Assembly (NCBI GenBank): GCA_022414725.1 | Contig: CM039464.1 | Span: 52,932,557 to 52,996,556, forward strand | Length of the DNA: 64,000 nucleotides | DNA from: Microglena sp. YARC | Taxonomy: Eukaryota; Chlorophyta; Chlorophyceae; Chlamydomonadales; Chlamydomonadaceae | Reading direction: 5' to 3' | Part shown: in pieces, positions 9,150-19,122 of the stretch | How positions within the stretch are numbered: position 1 is the stretch's first letter | Layout: each line of letters opens with the position of its first letter | The notes under the pieces: model-generated | What the model saw: the letters and a program-made list of their open reading frames with translations, nothing else | What the model was told of the DNA's origin: nothing | Databases searched by the model: none | Made by a program: the position numbers and the translations under genes

Positions 9150-10050
9150 TGGCATTGCTAACCCCTGCACCAGCATCCTCTGCACCAGCACCCCCTGCAA
9201 TCCACCAGCAACCCTAGCAACACCTGCAGCACCTGCAAGCCCACCAGCACCACCTGCACCAGCATCCTCTGCACCGGCAACCCCTGCAACAACCCTAGCA
9301 ACCCCACCAACACCTGCAAACCCAGCATCCTCTATTCTAGCAACACCTGCACCACCTGCAAACCCACCAGTGCCACCTGCACCATCATCTGCTGCACCAG
9401 CAACCCCTGCAACAACCCCAGCAACCCTACCAACACCTGCAAACCCAGCATCCTCTATTCTAGCAACACCTGCACCACCTGCAAACCCACCAGTGCCACC
9501 TGCACCATCATCTGCTGCACCAGCAACCCCTGCAACAACCCCAGCAACCCTACCAACACCTGCAAACCCAGCATCCTCTATTCTAGCAACACCTGCACCA
9601 CCTGCACCATCATCTGCTGCACCAGCAACCCCTGCAACAACCCCAGCAACCCTACCAACACCTGCAAACCCAGCATCCTCTATTCTAGCAACACCTGCAC
9701 CACCTGCAAACCCACCAGAACCACCTGCACCAGCAACCCCTGCAATCCACCAGCAACACCTGCAACACCTGCAAACCCAGCATCCTCTATCCTAGCAACA
9801 CCTGCAGCACCTGCTAACCCACCAGAACCACCTGCACCGGCATCCTCTGCACCGGCAACCCCTGCAACCCACCAGCAACCTTAGCAACACCTGCAAACCC
9901 AGCATCCTCTATCCTAGCAACACCTGCACTACCTGCAAACCCACCAGCACCACCTGCACCAGCAACCCTGCACCAGCACCACCTGCACCAGCACCCCTGC
10001 ACCAACACCACCTGCACCAGCACCACCTGCACCAGAACCCCTGCACCAGC
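9150..10050. repeat. CACCTGCA/CCAGCAACC minisatellite
   Basis: Nested repeats of ACCTGCAAACCCAGCATCCT, CTATTCTAGCAACACCTGCA and CCAGCACCACCTGC. An Ala/Pro/Thr open frame of 267 codons runs through it on the plus strand. It probably reflects absence of stops in the repeat. The array abuts the minus-strand exon at 10063-10167 and so likely lies in that gene's intron. Confidence 0.85.
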
Positions 10051-10062
10051 ATATGTGCCTAC

Positions 10063-10167
10063 TTTGTCAAGGTCAGAGCCCTCGTCGAGGCTGGTCTTTG
10101 GGTAGATGGCGTTGTTCGGCCCGAGGAGGATCTCCTGGAACTTCTTGCAGAGGCCGTTCAACTTATC
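10063..10167 (-). CDS. Small exon of an unrecognised gene (35 codons)
   Basis: On the minus strand, acceptor ATATAGGTAG precedes a 105-base in-frame segment encoding DKLNGLCKKFQEILLGPNNA, then IYPKTSLDEGSDLDK, ending before a donor-like GTAGGC. Codon content is protein-like and differs from the adjacent minisatellite. The family is not recognised. No adjoining exons were identified. Confidence 0.45.
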
Positions 10168-10239
10168 CTACCTATATGGTGCTCTTATAATATTTATTGA
10201 GCTATAATAGTATTTGATTTGATAGTGCCAGTGCATGTT

Positions 10240-10370
10240 TAGGGAACGCCAATATGATATCATATCATGTGATGCCAGCAGTCTGACTAGGTTCAAGTTA
10301 CCATTTATATACCAAATTATATGGTGCGATTTGTATGATATCATACTCGCCTTTGCTCTACACCACATGA
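10240..10370 (+). mobile_element. hAT-like MITE family 1, 3'-truncated copy
   Basis: Starts TTTAGGGAACGCCAATATGA, contains CAGCAGTCTGACTAGGTTCA and the TGATATCATACTCGCCTTTG block. The right terminal repeat is not found. Confidence 0.75.
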
Positions 10371-10580
10371 TTTTTTTCTTCATTCGGCTTGATTTATTTA
10401 GTTGGTCAGCCCTGAATGTGATTGAGTTTATAATCAAACAGCACTGACAGTGCTATGTTTAATTGGCCAGCATTGAGTGCGCATTGTTTTATATGTCGGC
10501 ACTTGATGGGCAGAGAGTAACTGATCAGCACTGATTGTAATTCGATTGCCCCACATGTGATTAGATCTTATTTGGTTTGG

Positions 10581-10650
10581 TTTCGAAGTTGAACATAGTT
10601 GCATAGCTTCAGCCAGCAAGTTGGCTGCTCGCCGTCTACGGCAGTAAAAA
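10581..10650 (-). repeat. Dispersed family B (double hairpin) copy
   Basis: Minus-strand TACTGCCGTAGACGGCGAGC then CAGCCAACTTGCTGGCTGAAG. Two small stem-loops in tandem, as in the other family B copies at 10952, 19056, 34540 and 35853. Confidence 0.75.
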
Positions 10651-10708
10651 CATGATTACCATTGGTTTGGTTTGGGGTACAAGGTCCATCAGCCTTGGGG
10701 CTGCTCAC

Positions 10709-10893
10709 CAGGGTACTACATGACGCACGCTATTGCAAGCTTGCGAGCAAGGTTTTGGAGCCCGAATGCGTGATTGGCGCAATGTTTAACCCCCCTCTGG
10801 GCACATTTCCGTTTTCAGTTGAGTCCAAAGCGCAACCCAAAAGGAGGCAGTTAGGACAGACGCGCGACTTTAATGACTCCATGTAGTACCCTG
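10709..10893. mobile_element. hAT-like MITE family 2, complete, with perfect TSD
   Basis: A 185-bp element with terminal inverted repeats CAGGGTACTACATG and CATGTAGTACCCTG. It is flanked by a perfect 8-bp direct repeat, ctgctcac, at 10701-10708 and 10894-10901. TIR plus 8-bp duplication is diagnostic of hAT-type transposition. No transposase is encoded, so it is non-autonomous. A second copy is at 34707-34901. Confidence 0.92.
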
Positions 10894-10951
10894 CTGCTCA
10901 CTGTAGGTGGCCAGAGTAAACATGGATAGGATAAAGAGACTAGAAATTGAA

Positions 10952-11015
10952 TTTGAACTTCGTTGCATAGCTTCAGCCAGCAATTTGGCTGCTCGCTGTC
11001 TTTGGCAGTAAAAAA
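10952..11015 (-). repeat. Dispersed family B (double hairpin) copy
   Basis: Minus-strand TACTGCCAAAGACAGCGAGC then CAGCCAAATTGCTGGCTGAAG and GCTATGCAACGAAGTTCAAA. Lies about 370 bp from the previous copy in the same orientation. Confidence 0.75.
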
Positions 11016-11019
11016 CATT

Positions 11020-11560
11020 ATTTTTTTCATTCGGGTACTTGTAGAAGAGCAAGACAGGAAGCCCTGGACTGCTTAGTGGCACAGTAATTTATTATCCCTT
11101 TTTTTCTTCTTGTGACTTCATTTGTTAGCTTCTTACCTCCGCCACTGTAAGTGGTTGAGATCTGGGTCCTGCTCTAGGGGGTTTAATACCTACACCACCA
11201 AAACGGTGGTTGGGAGTTTGGTTTGTTTGTCCACGACACCCCCCTGATGTAATGGGTTTTTTTGCTTTGTGGGTTTTTTTTCTTTTTGTTTGAAGCACAG
11301 AGTCTCATACACCCTCGCGGTGTCAAGTAGACTTTAACATGTAATGTAATGTAATTACCGCACACGCAGGATTAATTGGCAATTATACATACCGGTACAC
11401 ACACAACCCCCAAAGGTCAAAATGTTAGCACCCAGCCCAGGTGTTAAGTAGCCTCTCCGTTATATCTATAGATGTTTTATATTGTTCGAGGATGGGCAAG
11501 TCCCTTTAGCCTGGCAGGCTACCGCTGGATTGCAACATACATCCATTTATGAACAAAAAC
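11020..11560. other. Intergenic or intronic sequence, no gene seen
   Basis: Moderately AT-rich. It contains a short segment related to the TAGGCTAAAGGGACTTGCCC repeat at about 11485-11520 (minus orientation) and a T-rich stretch at 11255-11290. No coding signal. Confidence 0.5.
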
Positions 11561-11564
11561 AGTG

Positions 11565-11805
11565 CTTTCCTTTTCGGCTACAACCACAAGCTTCTAGGCC
11601 GCTCCCTAAGCCTGAGACTTGACTAAATAAATAAATAGTACACCTTATTACAAGACGTTAGGTGCAACTTGACTAATCCCTAACATTCCACGAGTTCTAT
11701 AAAGCTGACAATGCCAGCTTCTAGGTGCACTAGCTTACTCTAGGTTTGGCTGAATAGTCAATCGGGGGAGCTGCCCAGAAGCTGCTGCTTGTAGCGAAAA
11801 ATAAA
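11565..11805 (+). repeat. Diverged family C copy
   Basis: Starts TTTTCGGCTACAACCACAAG and ends GGAGCTGCCCAGAAGCTGCT. It carries an internal insertion-like AT-rich section around 11620-11690. Confidence 0.6.
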
Positions 11806-11960
11806 AAGGTATGTAAACTACTATGAAGAGATTGAGTCAAGAAAGGGCAGTGGGGACAAAGCTTGTTCAACCCGTCCGGGTAAGCGGGTCAGAAACCAAA
11901 ATCCCGCACAGTTCAAAGGGCTGACAGCAGATCCAGCACAGCCTATACAAGCACTGCATG

Positions 11961-12200
11961 TTTTTGGCGCAGCCCCCCTCCTGGGAGGCTGGAGCCTCCA
12001 GATTCACCCCATTGTCCGTTTGTCCGTTTGTACGACCGACTGACCGACCAACCGACCGAAAAATTGAAGCCCGACACGTCAGCCAACTGTCGTAACTAAC
12101 TGGCTTCAGTCAGCTCCAGTAAGTTGCCACCTGTCGTTCTGCTGGGACCTACACTCTCCGCCAATTTTCCGCGTCGCTTGCAACGCTGCATAGGACCTTT
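11961..12200 (+). repeat. Dispersed family A copy
   Basis: Begins TTTTTGGCGCAGCCCCCCTC and CTGGGAGGCTGGAGCC (a GC-rich hairpin), then CCGTTTGTCCGTTTGTACGA, CGACACGTCAGCCAACTGTC, CTCTCCGCCAATTTTCCGCG and CGCTTGCAACGCTGCATAGG. Six copies occur in the window in both orientations. It carries no open frame of note. Class unknown. Confidence 0.85.
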
Positions 12201-12350
12201 CCAGAACATTCCGGGACACTACTAAAGGACTGGGTATAAAGGCTGAAGAAGGGTAGTTTTGAAAGACTGTTGCTGGGAACATGCCACACATTTTTGAAAC
12301 AGATGACAGGATATCCAGCATATTTCCAGAAGGTCTTGGCTGGTAGGACT

Positions 12351-13226
12351 CTACTCCTTAGTGGCTACGCTTGGGCCAACTAAAACTGAAGCAACATTAA
12401 TACCAAGTTTATCTGCTGCCCATCTGATCTCGGAAAAGTCCAGAGAATTGAACTTGGAAAGCTTAGCCTGGGCAGCAGACATCCAACTGGATATGAAAGG
12501 CTCATCCCTAATGCCCAATGTGGCTGCTGCCCGCAGACTGTTGGCCAACGCTTGAGCAGTGAAGTCAGGAAGCATAACCTGGGCAGCAACCAACCAACTG
12601 GATATAAAAAGCTCATCCCTGACACCCAACGTGGCTGCTGCCCACAGGCTGTTGGACAAGTTCTGAGCAGTGAACTGTGGGAGCTTCACCTGAGCAGCCA
12701 GCATCCAACTGGATATAAAGGGCTCGTCCCTGATGCCTAAAGTGGCTGCTGCCCACAGGCTGTTGGCCAACGCCTGAGCAGTGAAGTAAGGAAGCTTCAC
12801 TTGGGCAGCCAACATCCACCTGGATGTGAAAGGCTCATTGTTGATGCCCAATGTGGCTGCTGCCCATAGGCTGTTGGCTAAGTTCTGAGCATTGAAATCA
12901 GAAAGCTCTACATGGGCAGCCAACAACCAAGTCGATATGAAAGCATCGTCCCTGATGCCCAGTGTGGCTGTTGCCCATAGGCTGTTGGCCAAGTTCTGCG
13001 CATTGTAATCAGGAAGCTTTGCCTGGGCTATCGCAATGAGTTGAAGCATGAGATGTTGTGCCTCATCAGCATTACTTCCTCTGTACGCCCTGGCCACTTT
13101 GACCATCATGGCAGATACATGGATATGATTGAAGATATGGCTGTGGCTGAGAGCGAGCTTTTGCAAGCTTGTCAAGTCCCCACAAGAGTTGATCATGGTT
13201 GTGAGTACTCTGGGGTTCCTTTCTGC
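12351..13226 (-). CDS. Helical-repeat protein (OPR/RAP-like), terminal exon
   Basis: The exon encodes about 290 residues. After an N-terminal part containing FNHIHVSAMMVKVARAY, six tandem repeats of 37-38 residues follow, each with a core like QNLANSLWAAATLGIRDEPF followed by ISSWMLAAQVKLP. This architecture is typical of green-algal and diatom proteins related to OPR and RAP-domain organelle RNA factors, which bind and process or translate organelle transcripts. I see no RAP domain; the frame ends shortly after the last repeat with SVATKE. On the minus strand a good acceptor (TGTGTTTTGCGCAG) precedes 13226, so an upstream exon is expected to the right, but repeat family A lies there. A methionine at 13241 is an alternative start. 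The repeats are also conserved at DNA level, implying recent internal duplication. Confidence 0.7.
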   Translation of the reverse strand, partial: AERNPRVLTTMINSCGDLTSLQKLALSHSHIFNHIHVSAMMVKVARAYRGSNADEAQHLMLQLIAIAQAKLPDYNAQNLANSLWATATLGIRDDAFISTWLLAAHVELSDFNAQNLANSLWAAATLGINNEPFTSRWMLAAQVKLPYFTAQALANSLWAAATLGIRDEPFISSWMLAAQVKLPQFTAQNLSNSLWAAATLGVRDELFISSWLVAAQVMLPDFTAQALANSLRAAATLGIRDEPFISSWMSAAQAKLSKFNSLDFSEIRWAADKLGINVASVLVGPSVATKE

Positions 13227-13290
13227 CTGCGCAAAACACATTCATGGGACATCTTGTTGAAATTTGCAGGGGACCAGGTTATGAATATAT

Positions 13291-13540
13291 TTTTGGCGGA
13301 GCCCCCCCTTCTGGGGGGCGGGAGCCCCCAGGGTCATCCCGTTGTTTGTTTGTTTGTTTGTTTGTTTGTTTGTTTGTTTGTGTGTTTGTTTGTTTGTACG
13401 TTTGTTTGTGCGGCCAACGTGGGACTGAGACGAAACCTGACACGTCAGCCAACGGTCTCGTAACTAATGGTCCGCTCGATTTCGTTTCCGACACTCTCCG
13501 CCGATTTTCCGCGACGATTGCGACGCTGCCTAGGACTTGT
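13291..13540 (+). repeat. Dispersed family A copy with GTTT expansion
   Basis: TTTTGGCGGAGCCCCCCCTT, CTGGGGGGCGGGAGCCCCCA, then (GTTT)n from 13341 to 13408, CTGACACGTCAGCCAACGGT and GACGCTGCCTAGGACTTGTC. The microsatellite part expands independently in each copy. Confidence 0.85.
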
Positions 13541-13670
13541 CTATCAAGCCCCTCCTGATAGTCTAGAATACGCTTGATTGTTCCTGGCCGGGAAAGTGCC
13601 GCTCGACAAGCAGTTATGTTCCAGTCCACGCCATAACCAAGTGCTTCTCATCACATTTATCAGTTATGAT

Positions 13671-13878
13671 TAAAGAACGGCAATATATGATATCATATGA
13701 TATCACATGATATCACATGATGTCGGCAGTCTAACTAGGCTAAAGTTACCACACATGATGCCGGCAGTCTAACTAGGCTAAAGTTACCACACATACAGTT
13801 TCATATGATGCAATTTGTATGATATCATATGATATCATACTGGCCTTTGGGCAGTATCATATGATTTGCCGATCCCTA
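13671..13878 (+). mobile_element. hAT-like MITE family 1 with perfect TSD
   Basis: A 208-bp element from TAAAGAACGGCA to TTTGCCGATCCCTA, flanked by the perfect 8-bp repeat gttatgat at 13663-13670 and 13879-13886. It has an internal 45-bp duplication (GGCAGTCTAACTAGGCTAAA appears twice), which explains its extra length over the 2273 copy. Confidence 0.92.
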
Positions 13879-13939
13879 GTTATGATGACATCCCACGAAA
13901 AGACAAGGTCTCAGAACCAGGGCTTTTGGTAAATCACCA

Positions 13940-14010
13940 ACATGCACAAACATACACGGACATGCACCAAGACGCAGGCAAGCTCGCCAGGAACTACCTC
14001 TTATCCCACA
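13940..14010 (+). other. Upstream partial copy of the 14.1-kb exon
   Basis: ACGGACATGCACCAAGACGC through CAGGAACTACCTCTTATCC matches the start of the 14122-14229 segment with one codon changed. It lies on the upstream side, as acceptor-side copies do elsewhere in the window. Confidence 0.6.
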
Positions 14011-14121
14011 GCGATATTGGAGTTCCCTACTTCAGTCTGCACATCACACGTACCTCCAACATGCCGCCGTTAGACAGGGCTCCCTTATCACGTTTATCAG
14101 TGAAGATATCATCGACCGTAC

Positions 14122-14229
14122 CTCCGAACATGCACGGACATGCACCAAGACGCAGGCAAGCCGGCCAGGAACTACCTCTTATCCACCGCCATGCACAGCA
14201 TGTTGTTTATCAAGGGCATGCACACAGGC
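14122..14229 (+). CDS. Exon candidate with strong donor, unknown protein
   Basis: One frame encodes MHQDAGKPARNYLLSTAMHS then MLFIKGMHTG and stops at a consensus donor, GTGAGTGTG, followed by TG and poly-G repeat. The acceptor was not resolved. Duplication of its first part at 13940-14010 matches the local exon-edge amplification pattern. I do not recognise the product. Confidence 0.35.
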
Positions 14230-14328
14230 GGTGAGTGTGTGTGTGTGTGTGGGTGGTGGTGTGTGGGTGGGGTGGGCTGGGGGGGAGGTGTGGGCGGTGT
14301 GGTGGGGGGGGGGGTGTGTGTGTGTGGT

Positions 14329-14360
<32 letters not shown>

Positions 14361-14406
14361 CGGGGTGGGGGGGGGGGGGGGTGTGTGGGGGGGGGGGGGG
14401 GGGGGG
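14229..14406. repeat. TG and poly-G tract
   Basis: (TG)n, then nearly continuous G with few interruptions, runs of 25 or more. Likely intronic. Such runs are prone to G-quadruplex formation and to assembly error. Confidence 0.9.
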
Positions 14407-14646
14407 AGTTGTGTGGCCTGCTAGCAGGCATGCGCTAGATAGATCCCCTGCGCCTGTTGCGCTTAGCCCACCAATAATGAACATTAAGATGGTATACATT
14501 GTTCTGGAATGTGGTTGAACGATCAACTATAATTTTCTTATACAGCATTTTTTAGAAGCAGCTTCTAGGCGCCTCCTGAACCAGCCACAGTGCTACACCC
14601 TTACATTTCAGCAGATCAGGACGATGAAGTACAATATACCCCCTCG

Positions 14647-14930
14647 TCAACATCTAAGTTCAGTCAATAGGCTTACCAGATCATCCTGTGACTCAATCTG
14701 CTTCCTTCCTCTTCCTTGGGATGGCCGTCGCCCTCCTTTGCTGGATCTTCCCCTGCCTTGACCTTGACTGGGCTTTGCCGATGCCCCATACATTCCTTGA
14801 TTACCTGGGCTCTCACCATCCTTTGGCAATGCCTCACTTTTGTTTTGGTCGCGTGCACCGTCCGCACTTTTAGGTGTCCTAGGCGCACCCCTTCCTCCAC
14901 CTCCCCTCCCAGGCCAGGTGGGGCGGGGAT
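14647..14930 (-). CDS. Terminal exon, basic disordered C-terminus
   Basis: On the minus strand a very good acceptor (GGTTCTTGATTGCAG) precedes 94 codons ending in a stop at 14647. The product is Gly, Arg, Ser and Lys-rich: PRPTWPGRGGGGRGAPRTPK, further on AKPSQGQGRGRSSKGGRRPS, ending DDLVSLLTELRC. It is probably a disordered tail, perhaps of a nucleic-acid-binding protein, which is inference from composition only. Upstream exons should lie to the right on the minus strand but none was recognised. Confidence 0.55.
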
Positions 14931-14989
14931 CTGCAATCAAGAACCCAAGGGCAGCTGGTTAAGGAAATGGCATGTATGTTTTTTGTTTT

Positions 14990-15085
14990 TGTTTTTTTAG
15001 TTGTGAAAGGATTTTAACCCCAGGAGGTGGGTCTCCCGACACAAACCAGCGACACCGAGGATTATATTCGAATGTATGTTGCAGT
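14990..15085 (-). repeat. Dispersed family E copy
   Basis: GTGAAAGGATTTTAACCCCA, GGAGGTGGGTCTCCCGACAC and GCGACACCGAGGATTATATT match, in reverse orientation, the segment at 31905-31995. Confidence 0.7.
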
Positions 15086-15169
15086 CCGGGCTTCATCATG
15101 CCTCTCCCAGCCTGCTCCACATGCCCCCTTTTCTCCCAACGCCACAGCAAGATTAAACATCTTAAACAA

Positions 15170-15380
15170 GTTCTATGCAGCGTCGCCTGCGACGCTAAAA
15201 AATGGCAGAGAGTGATCGCGACGGAGCTTTAGGTGGCAACAGAAGCGAGTTAGTTAAGGGACCGTTGGCTGACGTGTCAGCCTTCGTCTCGGTCAGACGG
15301 ATGGATGGTTGGTCAAACGGACAAATGGGTAACCCTGGGGGCTCCTGCCCCACAGAAGGGGGGGCTCTGCCGAAAACTCC
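15170..15380 (-). repeat. Dispersed family A copy
   Basis: Inverted copy: ATGCAGCGTCGCCTGCGACG, GTTGGCTGACGTGTCAGCCT, GGGGGCTCCTGCCCCACAGA and GGGGGGCTCTGCCGAAAA. Confidence 0.85.
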
Positions 15381-15499
15381 TAGCATATGTAGGGCTAAGC
15401 ATAATCCAACATCGATACAAACTCCTTCTGTACAAGCCTGCTCCAGAGGACTCCTCTTCACCCAATCGCACAGCACTAATTTAACATCTAAACAAATCC

Positions 15500-15680
15500 T
15501 AACAATGTATGTATGTATGTATGTATGTTAGTATGTGTGTGTGTGTATGTATGTATGTATGTATGTATGTATGTATGTATGGTATGTATGATAATATATG
15601 TATGCATGCATGCATGCATGTATGTTGTATGTATGTATATATGTAGGTATGTGTGTATGTAGGTATGTGGATGTATGTTA
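15500..15680. repeat. GTAT/TGCA tetranucleotide microsatellite
   Basis: (GTAT)n with a short (TGCA)n section, about 170 bp. Confidence 0.95.
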
Positions 15681-15755
15681 CAGTCCAGGGGTAGGCCAAA
15701 TAGGCTTAAGGGACTTACCCAACCGAGACAGAAAGGGCTAAAAAGAAAAGGCATT
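15672..15755 (+). repeat. Dispersed family F copy
   Basis: GTTACAGTCCAGGGGTAGGC, AATAGGCTTAAGGGACTTAC and CCAACCGAGACAGAAAGGGC. Related copies are at 25650, 26517, 31765, 33795 and 35145. Confidence 0.75.
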
Positions 15756-16044
15756 ACCATTTGTGGCGCAAAGCAAAATCTAACAGATGAAAAATTCTTC
15801 TATTCCAGGGCATCGCACAATCTAGCTATTCCGCTACCATCTAATGTTTCCTGTTATTAAATTTGGGGCAGTAGGCAGGCTGTGCTGCTGTCCTGTCTCG
15901 GCACTGTTTTGCTGAGCTTATCCAACGATTTCTCTCTCTTCTCTCTCTCCTCTCGTCTCTCTCTCTCTCTCTCCTCTCTTGCTACACAAATAATGTATAA
16001 CTAATGCTCGTCCATGGGTGAGAGTATGGGGAATCGCAAAAAAA

Positions 16045-16345
16045 TCATCTCTAATAAGATAGTTTTTGGGCTGCCTAATGGAGCTAGAAGACGTAAGCTG
16101 CCATGCATACCCCCCCCCCCCCCACCCCCCTACTCCAACAACGAGACAACAAGAATCAATCTCTAATAAGAATAGTTGGGGCTGCCTAATTGAGCTAGAC
16201 ATAAGCTGCCATGCATACCCCACCCCCCCCCCCCCCCCCCCCCTCCCAACAACAACAATCAATCTCTAATAAGAATAGTTGGGCTGCCTAATTGAGCTAG
16301 ACGTAAGCTGCCATGCATACTCCCCCCCCCCCCCCCCCCCCCAAC
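16045..16345 (+). repeat. Three tandem units with poly-C tracts
   Basis: Units of about 110 bp carrying TCTCTAATAAGAATAGTTGG, CTGCCTAATTGAGCTAGA and TAAGCTGCCATGCATAC followed by 10-20 C. The unit is triplicated with differing C-run length. Confidence 0.9.
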
Positions 16346-16494
16346 AACAACAACAATAACAAACAAAATAGTGAAGGGGTGCCTGCATATATCAAATTCG
16401 TTAGCTATTCTATCTCCCAAAGCAAGCCATGGCACAATAAAATTCAATGTAATGACTCCTACCATGGAAAGCTCATGCCACATGTGCTGTTAGA

Positions 16495-17060
16495 GGTCTC
16501 TAATGTGATGGATCTCGTCCTTCCAGGTGCAGCTTACAAACTTACGTACTGACAACACCAACTTCTGCACTGATAACACAGACTGTGTTACACAGTTAGT
16601 TGCAGCAGCCTCAAGTGCAGCATGCTTCAGAGGGATTATTTTTCCACTATATATAGTGATCACAAGTTTTGACCCCATTTTAGCGAAATGATCGCTATAA
16701 AAAAATAAAAAGGCCCCCCCCCCTGGATGGCCATTAAAAGCTACAACAGGCACCCAAAGCGCTGTTCCCGGGGGAGGCCTCAAAACCACGAAGCTAAAAA
16801 AAAATTGAAAACAATATCACTGATGCTTCATGCTGTCAATATAATATCACTATCTCAGGCAGATCTACAGTCAAAGCAAAATCAATGCAAAATCCAAGAT
16901 GAAAAAAACTCCTACCATAAGTGGCGCAGGCCACATATGATGGTGGAGGTCCCAAGGTGATGGATCTCCTCTTTCCAGGCGCAGCAACAAACTTGCGCAC
17001 TGACGACATAGTTGGAGCAGGTGGCCTCAAGCACAGCATGCTTCTTTCTGCCAACATCAT
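16495..17060 (-). other. Duplicated exon-like segments, unknown product
   Basis: Minus-strand segments at about 16500-16625 and 16955-17045 are similar to each other: both encode a HA-x-LEA-like stretch, later TWKDEIHHIRDL in one and AWKEEIHHLGT in the other. Both contain GAGATCCATCAC. They may be diverged exon copies or a duplicated non-coding unit. No family is recognised and no complete frame spans both. Confidence 0.3.
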
Positions 17061-17094
17061 AGCTTATGTCTTGGAGTCTGAGTCCCAACTAACC

Positions 17095-17285
17095 TGCAGA
17101 CAGGAAGATGTACAGATCATGCCAAGGTCATGGTTGGATGTCATGGTTCAGGTGATATTGTCAAGGATATGTTGGATGTCGCGTCGAGGGTAAGATTGAC
17201 AAAGGCCGATGTGCAGATCATGTCAAGGTCGTGATTGGATGTCATGGTAAAGGTTTTCGTGTCAAGGCTGCTGTTGGGTGTCATG
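17095..17285 (+). repeat. Two-copy 115-bp tandem repeat
   Basis: GATGTACAGATCATGCCAAG... and GATGTGCAGATCATGTCAAG begin two similar units, each with TTGGATGTCATGGT. Confidence 0.7.
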
Positions 17286-17289
17286 TCCA

Positions 17290-17990
17290 GGCCTGGATCC
17301 TATGATCAGTTTCACGCAGTTTTTCGTAATTTGCGCACTTACGCACACGCCCAACGGTAGTCGAGTCGTGGGGAGAGCGAGCTGCAGCCTGGTGCAGCCT
17401 GCAGAATGATTGAGGCGTACAACAATCTTGAGCACGGGCGTATTGCAAGGAGAGTTTCACAGGGTGGGTTTTTAGATTTCCCATCGAACCCTAAGCACAC
17501 CCCACGCCAGTCCCGGGCGCCAGTCCCTAGTAACCCTCACCTGGCGTATACCCGGGGCGTAGACCCCCCCGCCCTCCCATACCCCTGGTCCGCCCTGCTC
17601 CCTGCTCCCTGCCCTAGTCGCCCCTAGTCGCCCCCCGAGTCGCCCCAGTCCGCCCAGACTGGTTGCGCCTGCACTTTGCGCGACTCTTCTCCTACTGCAC
17701 CGTCGTGCCCCCATTCCATGCTTCTGTCTTACCAAGGCACTCCACAGCTAACGTAAAAACAGAGTCTAGCCACGCCACCTGCTCATTCTTGCTTCCAATA
17801 TCACATCGGCCCGAGCCCGCACATTCTGAGCCAGTCTCAATTCATCCCGCACCCAATTAGCAAAGCGCGCGCAAGAACGCGCAAAATGAATAAGTGACTG
17901 CATCGCCTGGAGTAAGCCATCCATGCTCGCTCACGCCCATCGCCTTGGGCTCCCAGCAAGCCCAGCATGCCTCTACCCTAGAGGATCTGC
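17290..17990. other. GC-rich spacer, no gene resolved
   Basis: CpG-rich with short repeats such as CCCTAGTCGCCC and CCTGCTCCCTGC around 17590-17650. Open frames of 60-90 codons exist on both strands without recognisable content. It could be a promoter-type region. Confidence 0.4.
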
Positions 17991-17999
17991 ATGCCTTGA

Positions 18000-18660
18000 G
18001 CTAGGCCACCATGTGAAGGTACATCCAGTTTTGGGCTGATGGGGCTCCTGTGCATGTCTGTAAACTAACCCAACCCATGTGGTAGTTAGTACCCCACCCG
18101 CCCACCCACCCACCCACCCACCCATGCACACGCCCACCACCTTCGGCTCCCATTCAAGACCAGCATGCCCCACCCTAGAGGACCTGCATGCATTGAGATA
18201 GGCCAACATGTGAAGGTACATCCAGTTTTTGGGCTGATGGGGCACCTGGAAATGTCTTTAAACTAAGCCAACCCATGTGTAAACACCCACCCACCCACCC
18301 ACCCACCCACCCGTGCACACGCCCATCACATTGAGCTAGGCACCATGTGAAGGTACATCAAGGTTTGGGCTGATGGGGCACCTGGAAATGTCTATAAACT
18401 AACCCAACCCATGTGGTAATACCCACCCACCCACCCACTCATGCACACGCCCATCACATTGAGCTAGGCCACCATGTGAAGGTACATCCAATTTTTGGCT
18501 GATGAGGCACCTGCAAATGTCTGTAAACTAACCCAACCCATGTGGTAGTACCCACCAACCCACCCACTCATGCACACACCCATCACATTGAGCTAGGCCA
18601 CCATCTGAAGGGATAGCCAGGTTTGGGCTGATGGGGCACCTGGTCATGTATAGAAACTGT
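18000..18660. repeat. Tandem array with CCCA tracts
   Basis: Five to six units of about 110-180 bp. Each has CACCATGTGAAGGTACATCC, GGGCTGATGGGGCACCTG, AACTAACCCAACCCATGTGG and a (CCCA)n run of variable length. Confidence 0.9.
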
Positions 18661-18801
18661 ACTGACCCATGTGGTTGCAGCGTGGTGTACTGATATTTGT
18701 TACATTTACTTTACATTATCATAGGCAGGCCATAGTTGACACAAAAAATAGATTTTGATCATGGTGATTAGATTTTGGATTGATTTTTATTGTTTTTGTT
18801 T

Positions 18802-18981
18802 GAGCCCCCAGGGTTACCCATTTGTCCGTTTGTGCGTCCGACTGAAAAATTGAAGCCTGACACGTCAGCCAACTGTCTCATAACTAACTGTTCGGTCAGC
18901 TCCAGTCCGTTGCCACCTGTCATTCCGTTGCCAAGTTACTCCGCCAATTTTTCGCTTCGCTTGCCACGCTGCAAAGGACTT
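18802..18981 (+). repeat. Dispersed family A copy, 5'-truncated
   Basis: GAGCCCCCAGGGTTACCCAT, CTGACACGTCAGCCAACTGT and CTGCAAAGGACTTCTC. The GC-rich first arm is absent. Confidence 0.8.
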
Positions 18982-19055
18982 CTCATTATAATGCTTATAT
19001 TTTTGATTGATTTTGATTGTTTTTGTTAGTGTTTACAATTTATCTGGCAATTTAT

Positions 19056-19122
19056 TTATTGCCGAAGACGGCGAGCAGCCAAATTGCTGGCTGGAGCCAT
19101 GTAACCAAGTTCAAGTCCAAGT
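19056..19122 (+). repeat. Dispersed family B (double hairpin) copy
   Basis: TTATTGCCGAAGACGGCGAG, CAGCCAAATTGCTGGCTGGA and CATGTAACCAAGTTCAAGTC. Its right half seeded the tandem array that follows. Confidence 0.8.

Noticed and set aside
8992..9795. 267-codon Ala/Pro/Thr-rich frame
   Set aside because: It is a minisatellite without stops, adjoining a minus-strand exon. No start context or conserved content.
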